From Dehalococcoidia bacterium (GTDB taxonomy: Bacteria > Chloroflexota > Dehalococcoidia > Lucifugimonadales > Lucifugimonadaceae), in the NCBI GenBank assembly GCA_002728715.1, contig PBVQ01000023.1, forward strand, positions 1-39,835: a stretch of 39,835 nt of DNA, in the 5' to 3' direction. Positions within the stretch are counted from its first letter, which is position 1. Every line of letters begins with the position of its first letter. Both the position numbers and the translations under genes were made by a program. The notes below the pieces were generated by a model, which saw only the letters and a program-made list of their open reading frames with translations, ran no database searches and was not told the DNA's origin. Positions 1 through 8,362 of this stretch are shown here, in pieces.

Positions 1-4
1 AAGT

Positions 5-97
5 GGAGGGTTCGCATAGTGGCCTAGTGCGCCCGCCTGCTAAGCGGGTTGGGGGTGTTGAGCCTCCTCGCGGGTTCGAATCCCGCACCCTCCGCCA
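5..97 (+). tRNA. tRNA-Ser (anticodon GCU)
   Basis: The acceptor stem GGAGGGT at 5-11 pairs with ACCCTCC at 87-93. G94 is the discriminator and the CCA end (95-97) is encoded in the DNA. The anticodon arm CCCGC/GCGGG (32-36 and 44-48) encloses a seven-base loop with GCT at 39-41, which reads AGC/AGU serine codons. A long extra arm at about 49-70 makes this a class II tRNA, as expected for serine. The T arm CGGG-TTCGAAT-CCCG is canonical. Its promoter lies outside the window. Confidence 0.97.
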
Positions 98-153
98 TTA
101 ATCATAATAATCATTTTATCTTTGTGCACTGATTTTTCACCTGATGAACAAAT

Positions 154-990
154 CTAAGAACCTATTTCTAAAAAATTTCCGTTTATTTTTCTGATCGTTT
201 GTAAAGCAGATAAAATAGCTAACAAGCTAGTCTTTGGATTATCTGAACTAGGCAAATTTTCAAATCTGAAGTTATAATTACCTGCTTTAGACTTTATTGA
301 TATTTCATGAATATTAATTTTTGATAAAGGATCAGCATAAACTAGAACCTTTGTGTTTTCTGCACCTAAGCCAGACAAACTTACAGTAGCCGAAATATTT
401 ACATTAGCAGGAAAAAGTTTTATTGCTTGTTGAGCATTTCCTGAAAAAATCAAAGTTTTTTTATTTATACCATTTTTTTCCCATTTCTGAAATCCTGGTG
501 ATCCTGACAGTGATTTTGGGCTTTTTGTTGTGATAATCGAAACTTCTTCTAATAAACCTACTAGGGAATTTAATGTATCGATTGCACCGACTGCTCCAGA
601 AGGAATATATATTTTTTTATTATTTTTATTAGCAATTTTTTCAAGCTTAGATAAATAACTTTTGTCTAACAATGCTCCTGAGCTCATTATTAAAATATTT
701 TTATTAGCTCTAAGGACTATTTCGGCACTTTTTACTACAGCAATAGGAGAAGCACATTCTATTACTAGATCAATATCGGAATCTTTGGCTAGATCGTCAA
801 TAGAAGTATATAAACGAGGATCTGACATTAACTGGTTATATAAATTTTTTGCTCTTAGAGAATCGGTATCGTATAAAGCTAGAATTTCTACATTACCTAC
901 TTTTCCTGATTCAATTTCTCTAGTAATTAGAGAACAAATTGCACCAGTTCCTATAAAACCTACTCTTAACGCTTTTATATTTTTTGTCAT
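154..990 (-). CDS. nadX: L-aspartate dehydrogenase (NadX)
   Basis: This 278-residue protein has an N-terminal Rossmann dinucleotide motif (GFIGTGAI, residues 11-18) and the aspartate-dehydrogenase signature PSGAVGAID (about 130-138). A catalytic-type His lies in INIHEI toward the C-terminus. The family oxidises L-aspartate to iminoaspartate with NAD(P), the first step of de novo NAD synthesis. Iminoaspartate is the substrate of NadA, and nadA and nadC lie just across a divergent spacer, which supports the assignment. The start is placed at ATG 990. An in-frame ATG at 1008 would add six residues, but a perfect TATAAT on this strand (1000-1005) sits between the two, so 990 is preferred, probably on a leaderless transcript. 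No nadB is present in the window. Confidence 0.87.
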   Translation of the reverse strand: MTKNIKALRVGFIGTGAICSLITREIESGKVGNVEILALYDTDSLRAKNLYNQLMSDPRLYTSIDDLAKDSDIDLVIECASPIAVVKSAEIVLRANKNILIMSSGALLDKSYLSKLEKIANKNNKKIYIPSGAVGAIDTLNSLVGLLEEVSIITTKSPKSLSGSPGFQKWEKNGINKKTLIFSGNAQQAIKLFPANVNISATVSLSGLGAENTKVLVYADPLSKINIHEISIKSKAGNYNFRFENLPSSDNPKTSLLAILSALQTIRKINGNFLEIGS

Positions 991-999
991 AAGTATGAA

Positions 1000-1005
1000 A
1001 TTATA
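1000..1005 (-). promoter_or_regulatory. -10 element of nadX, probable leaderless promoter
   Basis: The minus strand reads TATAAT here, with nine bases between it and ATG 990. Transcription would start about 6-8 bases downstream, at or next to the start codon, leaving no room for a Shine-Dalgarno site. No convincing -35 hexamer was identified. Inference from position and sequence only. Confidence 0.4.
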
Positions 1006-1111
1006 CATTCATAATAAAAAAAATATAACTTTTTTATTATATTTATAGTTTTTTATTTTATAATTTTCATATTATCGGTAAAATTAAAGAAATAAAAAAA
1101 TAAATATATAT

Positions 1112-2440
1112 ATGACATCTTTCAACATATCTACAGTGGGTTGCCAAATGAATGTTTCTGATTCAGAGAAACTTTCATCTAGTCTTGTAAAGATGGGTTT
1201 CGAGTCAAAGAATTCTTACGAAGAATCATCTATTATAGTTGTTAATACTTGCGTTGTTCGTCAGTCAGCCGAAGACACAACAACAGGTTTTTTAGGTAAA
1301 TTAAGAAAAATCAAAACTAAATCACCAGAAAAAATCATAGTTGTTATGGGTTGTATGGTAGGTCCTGATTCGTCATTATTAAAAAAAAGATTTTCACACG
1401 TAGATCTTTGGGCTCGCCCTCAGGAATTTTACCCGATATTAGATTTGCTATCTGTCAGATTCAATAAAGATATGGAAGGTTGTTTGTCTGACTTAGCACC
1501 GATTTCTCCAAAAATTTCTGCTTTTGTACCCATAGTGCATGGCTGCAATAAATTTTGTACATTTTGTATTATTCCTTTTAGAAGGGGAAAAGAAACTAGT
1601 CGTGATTTATCTGAGATATACGATGAAATCGATATCATGGTTGATAGAGGCTTAAAAGAAGTCACTCTACTAGGACAGAATGTTGATTCGTATGGTCATG
1701 ACCTAAAACAACGCTTAGATTTAGCTGATTTAGTTGAAAAAATACATGAAATTAAGGGTTTAGAAAGAATTCGATTTCTTACTTCTCATCCAAATGATAT
1801 GTCGAGAAGAATAATCAATTTAGTTGCTGATTTACCAAAGGTTTGTGAAAATATCAATTTACCTGTACAAGCAGGAGACAACACAGTTCTAGTTAATATG
1901 AGAAGAGGTTATACTGTAACCCAATATTTAAAGAAAATTGATTTTATAAAAAATAAAATTCCCGACATAAGCTTAACAACTGACCTTATTGTAGGATTTC
2001 CAAATGAAACGAATGAACAGTTTCAAAATTCTATTAATCTATTAAAAAAAGTACAATTTGATAAAGTACATGTCGCAGCGTACTCAAACAGAAATGGAAC
2101 ATATGCATCAAGAAAATTACCAGATAATATTGATCGAAGTACAAAAAAAGAGAGACTTAATCTTGTAGATGAACTCCAAAAAAACATTCAAAAATCTCTA
2201 AATTCAAAGATGTTAGCAAAAAATTATCAAATTCTTGTCGAAGGACGTAAGAGAGGAGTGATGCACGGAAGAACAAGAACAGATAAAATAGTTTACTTAA
2301 ATAATAATTTAAATAAACTATTAGATGATTCAATAATAGGAAAGATGATGGATGTAAAGATTACTGATTATTCTTCATGGTCATTATCTGCTGATGTTAT
2401 AAAAAATCAACTTAATAAATTTGAGGAAATTAAAGTATGA
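1112..2440 (+). CDS. miaB: tRNA-2-methylthio-N6-dimethylallyladenosine synthase MiaB
   Basis: The 442-residue protein has the radical-SAM methylthiotransferase layout. The N-terminal UPF0004 domain carries three cluster cysteines (VGCQMN, NTCVVR, MGCMV). A radical SAM motif CNKFCTFC lies at about 145-152, followed by IIPFRRGKE. A C-terminal TRAM domain (about 370-435) includes HGRTRTDK. MiaB adds the 2-methylthio group to isopentenyl-A37 of tRNAs reading UNN codons, using two 4Fe-4S clusters. NVSDSE after the first cysteine and LPVQAG point to MiaB rather than MtaB or RimO. The stop overlaps the nadA start by four bases (ATGA), so the two genes are translationally coupled. No strong Shine-Dalgarno precedes ATG 1112. 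Length is normal. Confidence 0.93.
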   Translation: MTSFNISTVGCQMNVSDSEKLSSSLVKMGFESKNSYEESSIIVVNTCVVRQSAEDTTTGFLGKLRKIKTKSPEKIIVVMGCMVGPDSSLLKKRFSHVDLWARPQEFYPILDLLSVRFNKDMEGCLSDLAPISPKISAFVPIVHGCNKFCTFCIIPFRRGKETSRDLSEIYDEIDIMVDRGLKEVTLLGQNVDSYGHDLKQRLDLADLVEKIHEIKGLERIRFLTSHPNDMSRRIINLVADLPKVCENINLPVQAGDNTVLVNMRRGYTVTQYLKKIDFIKNKIPDISLTTDLIVGFPNETNEQFQNSINLLKKVQFDKVHVAAYSNRNGTYASRKLPDNIDRSTKKERLNLVDELQKNIQKSLNSKMLAKNYQILVEGRKRGVMHGRTRTDKIVYLNNNLNKLLDDSIIGKMMDVKITDYSSWSLSADVIKNQLNKFEEIKV

Positions 2441-3660
2441 CAACTTTGTTCTCTGACAAAAATATTGTACCTATAACTGAGTTGGAACAATCAGCTTTTT
2501 GCCAGACTGAAGGTAATCTAAGAACTAAAACACTTGAAGAAGAATTCAACTCTGGTGTCAGATGGCAAAAAATCCCTACAAGGTATCTTAAGCTTACACC
2601 TGAAGAGCTAGATGAAGGTATTAAATTTGCTAGATCTGAAATAGGTTCAAAAGCTCTTGTTTTAGGTCACCATTATCAAAGAGATGATGTTTTTAAGTAT
2701 TCTGATGTTTCTGGAGATTCATATAAACTCTCAAAAATAGCTTCTGAAAACAATGAAGCAAAGTGGATAATTTTCTGTGGTGTTCATTTTATGGCAGAAA
2801 CAGCAGATATACTAACTTCTGATGACCAGAATATTATTCTTCCTAATTTAGCCGCTGGTTGTTCAATGGCAGATATGGCTAAGTTTGTTGATGTTAGAAA
2901 CTCATGGTCTCAGATAGAAATTGTTTTGAATAGAAAATCTAATATTATCCCAATAACGTATATGAACTCATCTGCAGATATAAAATCACTGTGTGGAGAA
3001 AATGGAGGAATAGTATGTACCTCATCTAATGCTATGAAGGCATTTGAATGGGCTTTTGATAAGGGTGAAAAAATTCTATTTTTACCTGATCAACATCTGG
3101 GTAGAAACACTGCTAAAGCTTTTGGTATAAACGACTCAGAAATTTCAGTATGGGATCCTTATAAAAAAAATGGCGGCTTGGATGATGCAGAAATATTAAA
3201 TTCTAAAGTAATTTTATGGAAGGGTCATTGTTCAGTACATACAAGATTTTCTGTTGAGCAAATTAATAATGTTAGGAAAAATAAGCCAAATACAAAAATA
3301 ATTGTTCATCCTGAATGTACCAACGAGGTTGTTCAGGCTGCAGACATAAATGGTTCAACAGAGTTAATATTGGATACAGTTATTAAATCCGCCCCTGGTT
3401 CAAGCTGGGCAATTGGAACTGAAATTAATATGGTTAATAGACTTGCCAAAGATAATCCTGATAAGGAAATTTTTTGCTTAGACTCAGTTATTTGTCCTTG
3501 CGCTACAATGTATAGAATCCATCCTGCCTATTTACTATGGGTATTAGAAGGGATTATGGCAGGGGGAGCAATCAATCGAATAAAGGTTGATGATGAGAAG
3601 AAATATAATGCAAGTATAGCACTTGAAAGAATGCTTGCCTTGGGTGGCTATAGAGCTTAA
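2437..3660 (+). CDS. nadA: quinolinate synthase NadA
   Basis: NadA condenses iminoaspartate with dihydroxyacetone phosphate to form quinolinate in NAD synthesis and uses a 4Fe-4S cluster. Visible marks are GHHYQRDDV, GVHFMAETADIL, the first cluster cysteine in LAAGCSMADM, the second in WKGHCSVHTRF, and the third in the C-terminal CPCATMYRIHPAYL. HPEC and GSSWAIGTE are also typical. At 407 residues it belongs to the longer NadA type, with an N-terminal extension of about 60 residues compared with the roughly 300-residue thermophile enzymes. It overlaps miaB by four bases and is followed directly by nadC without spacer, so the three genes form one operon. Confidence 0.96.
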   Translation: MTTLFSDKNIVPITELEQSAFCQTEGNLRTKTLEEEFNSGVRWQKIPTRYLKLTPEELDEGIKFARSEIGSKALVLGHHYQRDDVFKYSDVSGDSYKLSKIASENNEAKWIIFCGVHFMAETADILTSDDQNIILPNLAAGCSMADMAKFVDVRNSWSQIEIVLNRKSNIIPITYMNSSADIKSLCGENGGIVCTSSNAMKAFEWAFDKGEKILFLPDQHLGRNTAKAFGINDSEISVWDPYKKNGGLDDAEILNSKVILWKGHCSVHTRFSVEQINNVRKNKPNTKIIVHPECTNEVVQAADINGSTELILDTVIKSAPGSSWAIGTEINMVNRLAKDNPDKEIFCLDSVICPCATMYRIHPAYLLWVLEGIMAGGAINRIKVDDEKKYNASIALERMLALGGYRA

Positions 3661-4560
3661 ATGGGATTACCTTTTTTTAATCATAAGTATGAATCTGAAA
3701 TAATAAATCTATCGTCATCATATATTGACGATTTAATAACAATGTCATTTAATGAAGATTCTGCATTTGATGATATTACAACTAATACTCTATTAGATCC
3801 AAATATATCCTCATCTTGTAATTTAGTTGCTAAATCTCAAGGGGTGATTTCTGGAATTAATATTGTAAAAAGGGTTTTTGAGCTTTATGACAACACTATT
3901 ATTTTTAAAAATTATAAAACTGACGGTGAAGATGTTTTTGTAAATGAAAAAATAGCTAATGTTTCTGGAAAAATGGCATCAATACTTTCGTCCGAACGAG
4001 TTGCACTCAATTTTATACAAAGGATGTCCGGAATTTCAACGGAAACAAATAAACTAGTAAAATATATTAGTTCTACATCTGCTAAATTAGTTGATACACG
4101 AAAAACTACTCCTGGATATCGAATGTTAGATAAGTATGCTGTAAAAATGGGCGGTGGCACTAATCATCGTATTAATCTTGCTGAGGCTGTACTAATTAAG
4201 GATAATCATATAGAAGCCCTTCTAAATGATGGTTATAGTCTAACAAAAATAATTAAGTTGGTAAGAGATGGTATTTCTTCAGAGATTAAAATTGAAATTG
4301 AGACTGAATCTATAAAAGATGCTATTGAATCAATAGAAGCCGGAGCAGATATTATAATGCTAGACAATATGTCAATTAATGATATGAAAGAAGTAGTTAT
4401 GATTAATTCAGGTAGATCAAAACTTGAGGCATCTGGAGGAATTACAAAGGATAATATTTTAGAAATTGCAAAAACAGGAGTAGATATGATTTCTGTTGGT
4501 GCTATTACTCACTCTTTTGCATCATTGGATATTTCTTTGGATTATGATCAACTAGTATAG
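3661..4560 (+). CDS. nadC: nicotinate-nucleotide pyrophosphorylase (carboxylating) NadC
   Basis: This enzyme converts quinolinate and PRPP to nicotinate mononucleotide, releasing CO2. The 299-residue sequence shows the family signatures DTRKTTPGYR, YAVKMGGGTNHR and LIKDNHI in the middle. The phosphate-binding C-terminal barrel has IMLDNM, LEASGGI and ISVGAITHS. The ATG directly follows the nadA TAA, so translation is probably coupled. The last 13 bases overlap the 3' end of dtd, which runs toward it, leaving no room for a conventional terminator. Length and motifs are complete. Confidence 0.96.
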   Translation: MGLPFFNHKYESEIINLSSSYIDDLITMSFNEDSAFDDITTNTLLDPNISSSCNLVAKSQGVISGINIVKRVFELYDNTIIFKNYKTDGEDVFVNEKIANVSGKMASILSSERVALNFIQRMSGISTETNKLVKYISSTSAKLVDTRKTTPGYRMLDKYAVKMGGGTNHRINLAEAVLIKDNHIEALLNDGYSLTKIIKLVRDGISSEIKIEIETESIKDAIESIEAGADIIMLDNMSINDMKEVVMINSGRSKLEASGGITKDNILEIAKTGVDMISVGAITHSFASLDISLDYDQLV

Positions 4561-5012
4561 TTTTTGTCATCAGAATCTATCATTATTGTAGTTGGCCCGA
4601 TATTAACTAATTTTATTTCCATCATTGCTTGAAATTTTCCAGTTTCTAAAGGTATGTTATATGATCTCATAAGTTCTATTGTAGTTTTGTATAAATTTTT
4701 AGCAATTTCTGATTTTGCAGCTAATAAAAATGACGGTCTTCTTCCCTTTTTGTTATCTGCATAAAGGGTAAATTGGCTTATTAATAAAATTTTATATTTT
4801 GTTTCAAGTATACTTTTATCGAAATATTTTGTTTTATTTTCATTTGGAAAAATTCTCATATTAACTAGTTTATTAACTAAATAATTTATGTCTTCAATAG
4901 TGTCATTATTTTTGTATCCCACAAAAACACAAAGACCATCTTCAATTTTTCCAATAATATTCTTTTCAACGGATACTTCCGCTGAGCTAACTTTCTGAAT
5001 TAAAAATCTCAT
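4548..5012 (-). CDS. dtd: D-aminoacyl-tRNA deacylase (DTD)
   Basis: DTD hydrolyses D-aminoacyl-tRNA (and Gly-tRNA-Ala), acting as a chirality proofreader. The 154-residue length is standard. The first active-site motif SQFTL is intact at residues 79-83. The second, normally NxGPVT with the Gly-cisPro pair, reads NIGPTT at 137-142, with Thr in place of Val next to the invariant Gly-Pro. The start ATG overlaps the stop of the fmdB-like gene by four bases. It is the last gene of the purQ-purL-HAD-fmdB-dtd run, and its 3' end overlaps nadC by 13 bases tail to tail. Confidence 0.92.
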   Translation of the reverse strand: MRFLIQKVSSAEVSVEKNIIGKIEDGLCVFVGYKNNDTIEDINYLVNKLVNMRIFPNENKTKYFDKSILETKYKILLISQFTLYADNKKGRRPSFLLAAKSEIAKNLYKTTIELMRSYNIPLETGKFQAMMEIKLVNIGPTTIMIDSDDKNYTS

Positions 5013-5287
5013 TCATTTTTGTTCGTTTTATTAGATTTATTATTAGGCTTTTTTGATTTGTTGTTGCTCTTATTTGGTGAACTATTAGTATTTTTAGAAC
5101 CACTTCCATAATCAGTAGTATAAAAGCCAGATCCTTTATAAATTACTGTAGGAGAGGTGATTTGTCTAGCAGCTACAACATCACATTTAGGACACTTAAC
5201 TTCTGTTGAATCCGTAAAACTTCTGATAACTTCAAAAATTTCGTTTGGACATTTTTTTATTTCACATTTATAAATGTATGTAGGCAT
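5009..5287 (-). CDS. FmdB-type zinc-ribbon protein
   Basis: The 92-residue protein starts MPTYIYKC and continues to a CPKC pair (about residues 32-35), then KGSGFYTTDY, all typical of the FmdB/putative regulatory zinc-ribbon family. Family members are small and of uncertain biochemical role. The N-terminal cysteine pair is spaced C-x4-C (CEIKKC) instead of the usual C-x2-C, an apparent two-residue insertion in the first zinc knuckle. The C-terminal 30 residues are a low-complexity Asn/Lys/Ser tail. It sits two bases after the HAD gene and overlaps dtd by four, so it is co-expressed with both. Confidence 0.8.
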   Translation of the reverse strand: MPTYIYKCEIKKCPNEIFEVIRSFTDSTEVKCPKCDVVAARQITSPTVIYKGSGFYTTDYGSGSKNTNSSPNKSNNKSKKPNNKSNKTNKNE

Positions 5288-5289
5288 AG

Positions 5290-6150
5290 TTATAACCTTA
5301 TAGATTCAAGTATAAACTTCGGTAATAAATTTTTTGCTGTTTTATCTATAGTAATTTTTTTCTTTGTGGTATTAATTCCAGTTGTGACTAATGCAGAGTC
5401 AATTTTTACATTGTTTGCACCAAGTATATCAGTTTCCAATTGATCACCTATCATAATTATTTTATTAGATTTACACCTGCTTTTGGCGATTTCAAAAATC
5501 ATTTCATAAGGTTTTCCAAGTCTTATTACTTTATATTGTATATTTTTACCAAAAATTCTAAATATTGCTTGTTCTAACATATCTATAAAAGCTGCAGCTC
5601 CAAAGTTGAAATGCTCGTTACCAATTGGGTAAATTATATCAGGATTAGGTAAAATAATTTTAATGAATTTTTTTTCAGAATATTTTTTATAAAAGAAGTT
5701 AAGTAATTTATTTAAATTCTCAATTGTTGGCCATTTTTCAACATCAGAAAAAATTATTATTTCTGCTTTTTCAATTTCACTGTTTCTTAATAATTTTATA
5801 CCTTTATTTCTTAAGTCATTTTTTATGCTCTTTGTGCCGTATACAAAACATTTTTTTTCAAAGAAATTTTCTTTTTTTATTAGGTTGAATATTAATGATC
5901 CAGCGGAAATAATTTTTTCTCTAGAAATATTAAGTCCTTGATTAATAAAAATTTTTGATCTTTCTTCATCAGTTATTGAAGCATCATTTGTTAGGATAAA
6001 ATAATTATAATTAATTTTATTTAGGTGATTAATGAGTTCAATTGATCCGTCTATTGGCTTTAAACCGTCAAATAATACTCCGTATGAGTCAAATAAAATA
6101 CTTTCATAATTCTTAATTACATCTTTTATAGAAATTTTTGATGTTTTCAT
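5290..6150 (-). CDS. HAD superfamily class IIA hydrolase, NagD-like
   Basis: The 286-residue protein has HAD motif I as DSYGVL (Asp21), motif II in ILTNDAS, motif III lysine in RLGKP, and motif IV GDQLETDI. The cap between motifs II and III is the class IIA type found in NagD-like and 4-nitrophenylphosphatase-like proteins. The second motif I aspartate, the usual acid/base of phosphatases (DxD), is replaced by Tyr23. A subset of the IIA family has an aromatic residue here, so activity cannot be assumed. It lies four bases after purL and two before the fmdB-like gene, inside a minus-strand operon. The substrate is unknown. Confidence 0.82.
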   Translation of the reverse strand: MKTSKISIKDVIKNYESILFDSYGVLFDGLKPIDGSIELINHLNKINYNYFILTNDASITDEERSKIFINQGLNISREKIISAGSLIFNLIKKENFFEKKCFVYGTKSIKNDLRNKGIKLLRNSEIEKAEIIIFSDVEKWPTIENLNKLLNFFYKKYSEKKFIKIILPNPDIIYPIGNEHFNFGAAAFIDMLEQAIFRIFGKNIQYKVIRLGKPYEMIFEIAKSRCKSNKIIMIGDQLETDILGANNVKIDSALVTTGINTTKKKITIDKTAKNLLPKFILESIRL

Positions 6151-6154
6151 AATT

Positions 6155-6559
6155 TTAATTCAATAAGTTTTCTAAAGATGTATCCCATTTTTTTGCAACT
6201 TCTTCTAAAGTAATTGATATCAAGTTAGAAAATACAATTGAATCTCCTCCCACTTTACCTACAGTTTTTATGGGAACACTATTTTGATTTGCCAAAATCG
6301 TTAATTCATTTATGTCATATGGCGATATACTTACAATTATTTTTGATTGTGTTTCACCAAACAATGCCGCGTCCCATCTGTTAATAATTTCTTCATTTAT
6401 ATTGGCACCTATTTCTCCTGAAATACAGCTTTCTATAATATTAACTGCTACTCCACCATCTGAAACATCATGTGCTGATTTGATAATTTTATTTTTTATT
6501 CCCAAGCGGCATAATTTTTGTGTCTTTAATTCTAAATCTAGATCTATTTTTGGTTGGCC
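6155..6559 (-). pseudogene. purL: C-terminal part of PurL, separated by an in-frame stop
   Basis: Translated in the same frame as the upstream 600-codon purL segment, this stretch continues directly after the TAA with GQPKIDLDLE, then IKSAHDVSDGG and the rest of the C-terminal AIRS domain, ending near ENLLN. The SAHDVSDGG motif is a hallmark of FGAM synthase. The only in-frame initiation possibility is a TTG at 6503-6505 inside a conserved segment and without a Shine-Dalgarno, so this is not an independent gene. Removing the single stop gives one 735-residue protein, the normal length for the small PurL type. Either a nonsense mutation or a one-base sequence error explains it. Confidence 0.88.
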
Positions 6560-8362
6560 TTACACTCTTTTGTGAATTGTCTCTAAATATTCGCTACCTG
6601 ATAGGTCATTAGTTACACCCCATACAGTCGAATGCCCCAAAACCACTATTAAGTCTCCATCATTCTTAAATTTTATATTAACATGATTGTTAGCATCATC
6701 AATTATTCCTATACCTCCTATGATTGTTGTGGGGTATATTGAATTACCATTTGATTCATTATATAGACTTGCATTACCAGAAATAACAGGAGTAGAAAAC
6801 CATTTTGATGCTTGAATTAATCCCTCAATTGATTCGTTGAGTTGATATTGTACATCTTCTTTTTCAGGGTCTCCAAAATTTAATCCGTCGGTTAATGCTA
6901 CGGGTTTCGCTCCAGTACATGATATATTTCTACATGCTTCTGCAACTGCAATTTGTGTCCCAACCTTGGGGTCAAGGTAGATTTTTTTTCCATTGCTATC
7001 AGTTGATAGAGATATACCTTTACTAGATCCCTTAATTCTTAGTAGTGATGCATCACCCCCAGGCTCAACAACGGTATTTGTTTGTACATGATGATCATAT
7101 TGTCTAAATATAGTTTTTTTGGATGCAATATTAGGCGAGGTTATTATTTGTAATAAAATATCCTTAGGTGATTCAGAAGGTAAATCTATTTTATTTAAGT
7201 CTGTTTTTTGAAGAATGCTTAACCAATTAGGCTTATTAGTACTTAAGTCATACAATGGTGGATTAGTTAACGCTGAAACAGGTGTTGAAGAGAGTTTTTT
7301 TTCAGCTTTATAAATATCAATACTAGATTTATGTATAAACTTACCAATAATTTCACATTTTATGTCCCATTTATCAAAAATATTTTTAACTTTACTAAAA
7401 CCATTAGATTTAATGGATAAAAGCATTCTTTCTTGGGATTCAGAAAGCATTAATTCATATGCATTCATTTGAGACTCTCTTTGAGGAATCTTAGAAACAT
7501 CAATCATAAGTCCTAGCTTCGATCTCTCAGCCATTTCTATTGCAGCTGATGTTATTCCTGCTGCTCCGCAATCTTGTAACCCAACAACTTCTTCAAGTTT
7601 GATTGCTTCTAAACATGATTCAATAAGTATTTTTTCAAGAAAAGGATTTCCAACTTGAACTGCAGATCTTAGCTCATCTTGTTCTTTGAATGTTTTTGAG
7701 GCAAGACCTGATGCTCCATGAATCCCATCTCTTCCTGTTTCAGAACCAACTAAAACTAATAAATCACCAGGCTGATCTGCTTTTGCACTCATTATTTTAT
7801 TGTTTTTAATAATACCTACACACATAGCATTTACTAATGGATTGCCTTCATATGTCTTAGAAAAATATACTTCACCTCCGACATTTGGTATGCCAATACA
7901 ATTACCATAATGTGATATTCCAGCTACCACACCATTAATTATGTATTTATTTTTTTTGTTTTCTGGAAGACCGAATCTCAAGGAATTAAGTATTGCTACT
8001 GGTCTTGCTCCCATGGCAAATATATCTCTTATTATTCCTCCAACACCTGTCGCAGCACCTTGAAAAGGTTCAATTGCAGATGGATGGTTATGTGATTCAA
8101 TTTTCATAACTATTGAAATGTTATTTCCTATATCAATAACACCTGCATTTTCTGCTCCTAATTTTACTGGTAAATCGTTCGAATTATCTGATAATTTTTT
8201 TAATAATTTTTTTGTATGTTTATAGCCACAGTGTTCAGACCATAAAGCGCCAAATAAACCAAGCTCCAGTCGGCTTGGCTCTCTTTTCAATTTATTTACT
8301 ATTTCTTCATATTCAAATTTGGAAATAGCTATTTCATCTAAAATTTCTTTGTTTATATTCAT
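6560..8362 (-). CDS. purL: phosphoribosylformylglycinamidine synthase subunit PurL, prematurely stopped
   Basis: PurL is the ATP-dependent synthetase subunit that turns FGAR into FGAM in purine synthesis, receiving ammonia from PurQ. Visible marks are SEHCGYKHT (about 42-50), ESHNHPSAIEP with GAATGVGG, and the second-half motifs EPGGDASLLR and ALTDGLNFGDP. The reading frame ends at a TAA (6560-6562) after residue 600, inside the C-terminal AIRS domain, and homology resumes in the same frame straight after it. The ATG overlaps the purQ stop by one base (TAATG). If the stop is real, the product lacks about 134 residues and is unlikely to be active. No purS is seen nearby, although small PurL enzymes normally need it. 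Confidence 0.93.
   Translation of the reverse strand: MNINKEILDEIAISKFEYEEIVNKLKREPSRLELGLFGALWSEHCGYKHTKKLLKKLSDNSNDLPVKLGAENAGVIDIGNNISIVMKIESHNHPSAIEPFQGAATGVGGIIRDIFAMGARPVAILNSLRFGLPENKKNKYIINGVVAGISHYGNCIGIPNVGGEVYFSKTYEGNPLVNAMCVGIIKNNKIMSAKADQPGDLLVLVGSETGRDGIHGASGLASKTFKEQDELRSAVQVGNPFLEKILIESCLEAIKLEEVVGLQDCGAAGITSAAIEMAERSKLGLMIDVSKIPQRESQMNAYELMLSESQERMLLSIKSNGFSKVKNIFDKWDIKCEIIGKFIHKSSIDIYKAEKKLSSTPVSALTNPPLYDLSTNKPNWLSILQKTDLNKIDLPSESPKDILLQIITSPNIASKKTIFRQYDHHVQTNTVVEPGGDASLLRIKGSSKGISLSTDSNGKKIYLDPKVGTQIAVAEACRNISCTGAKPVALTDGLNFGDPEKEDVQYQLNESIEGLIQASKWFSTPVISGNASLYNESNGNSIYPTTIIGGIGIIDDANNHVNIKFKNDGDLIVVLGHSTVWGVTNDLSGSEYLETIHKRV

Noticed and set aside
6155-6505. Separate small gene for the PurL C-terminal part
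   Set aside because: It is in the same frame as purL, has only an internal TTG without a Shine-Dalgarno, and starts within the conserved domain.
6560-6562. Reassignment of TAA as a sense codon to explain purL
   Set aside because: Many genes here end at TAA exactly where their families end (nadA, purQ, rsfS, gltX), so TAA is a normal stop.
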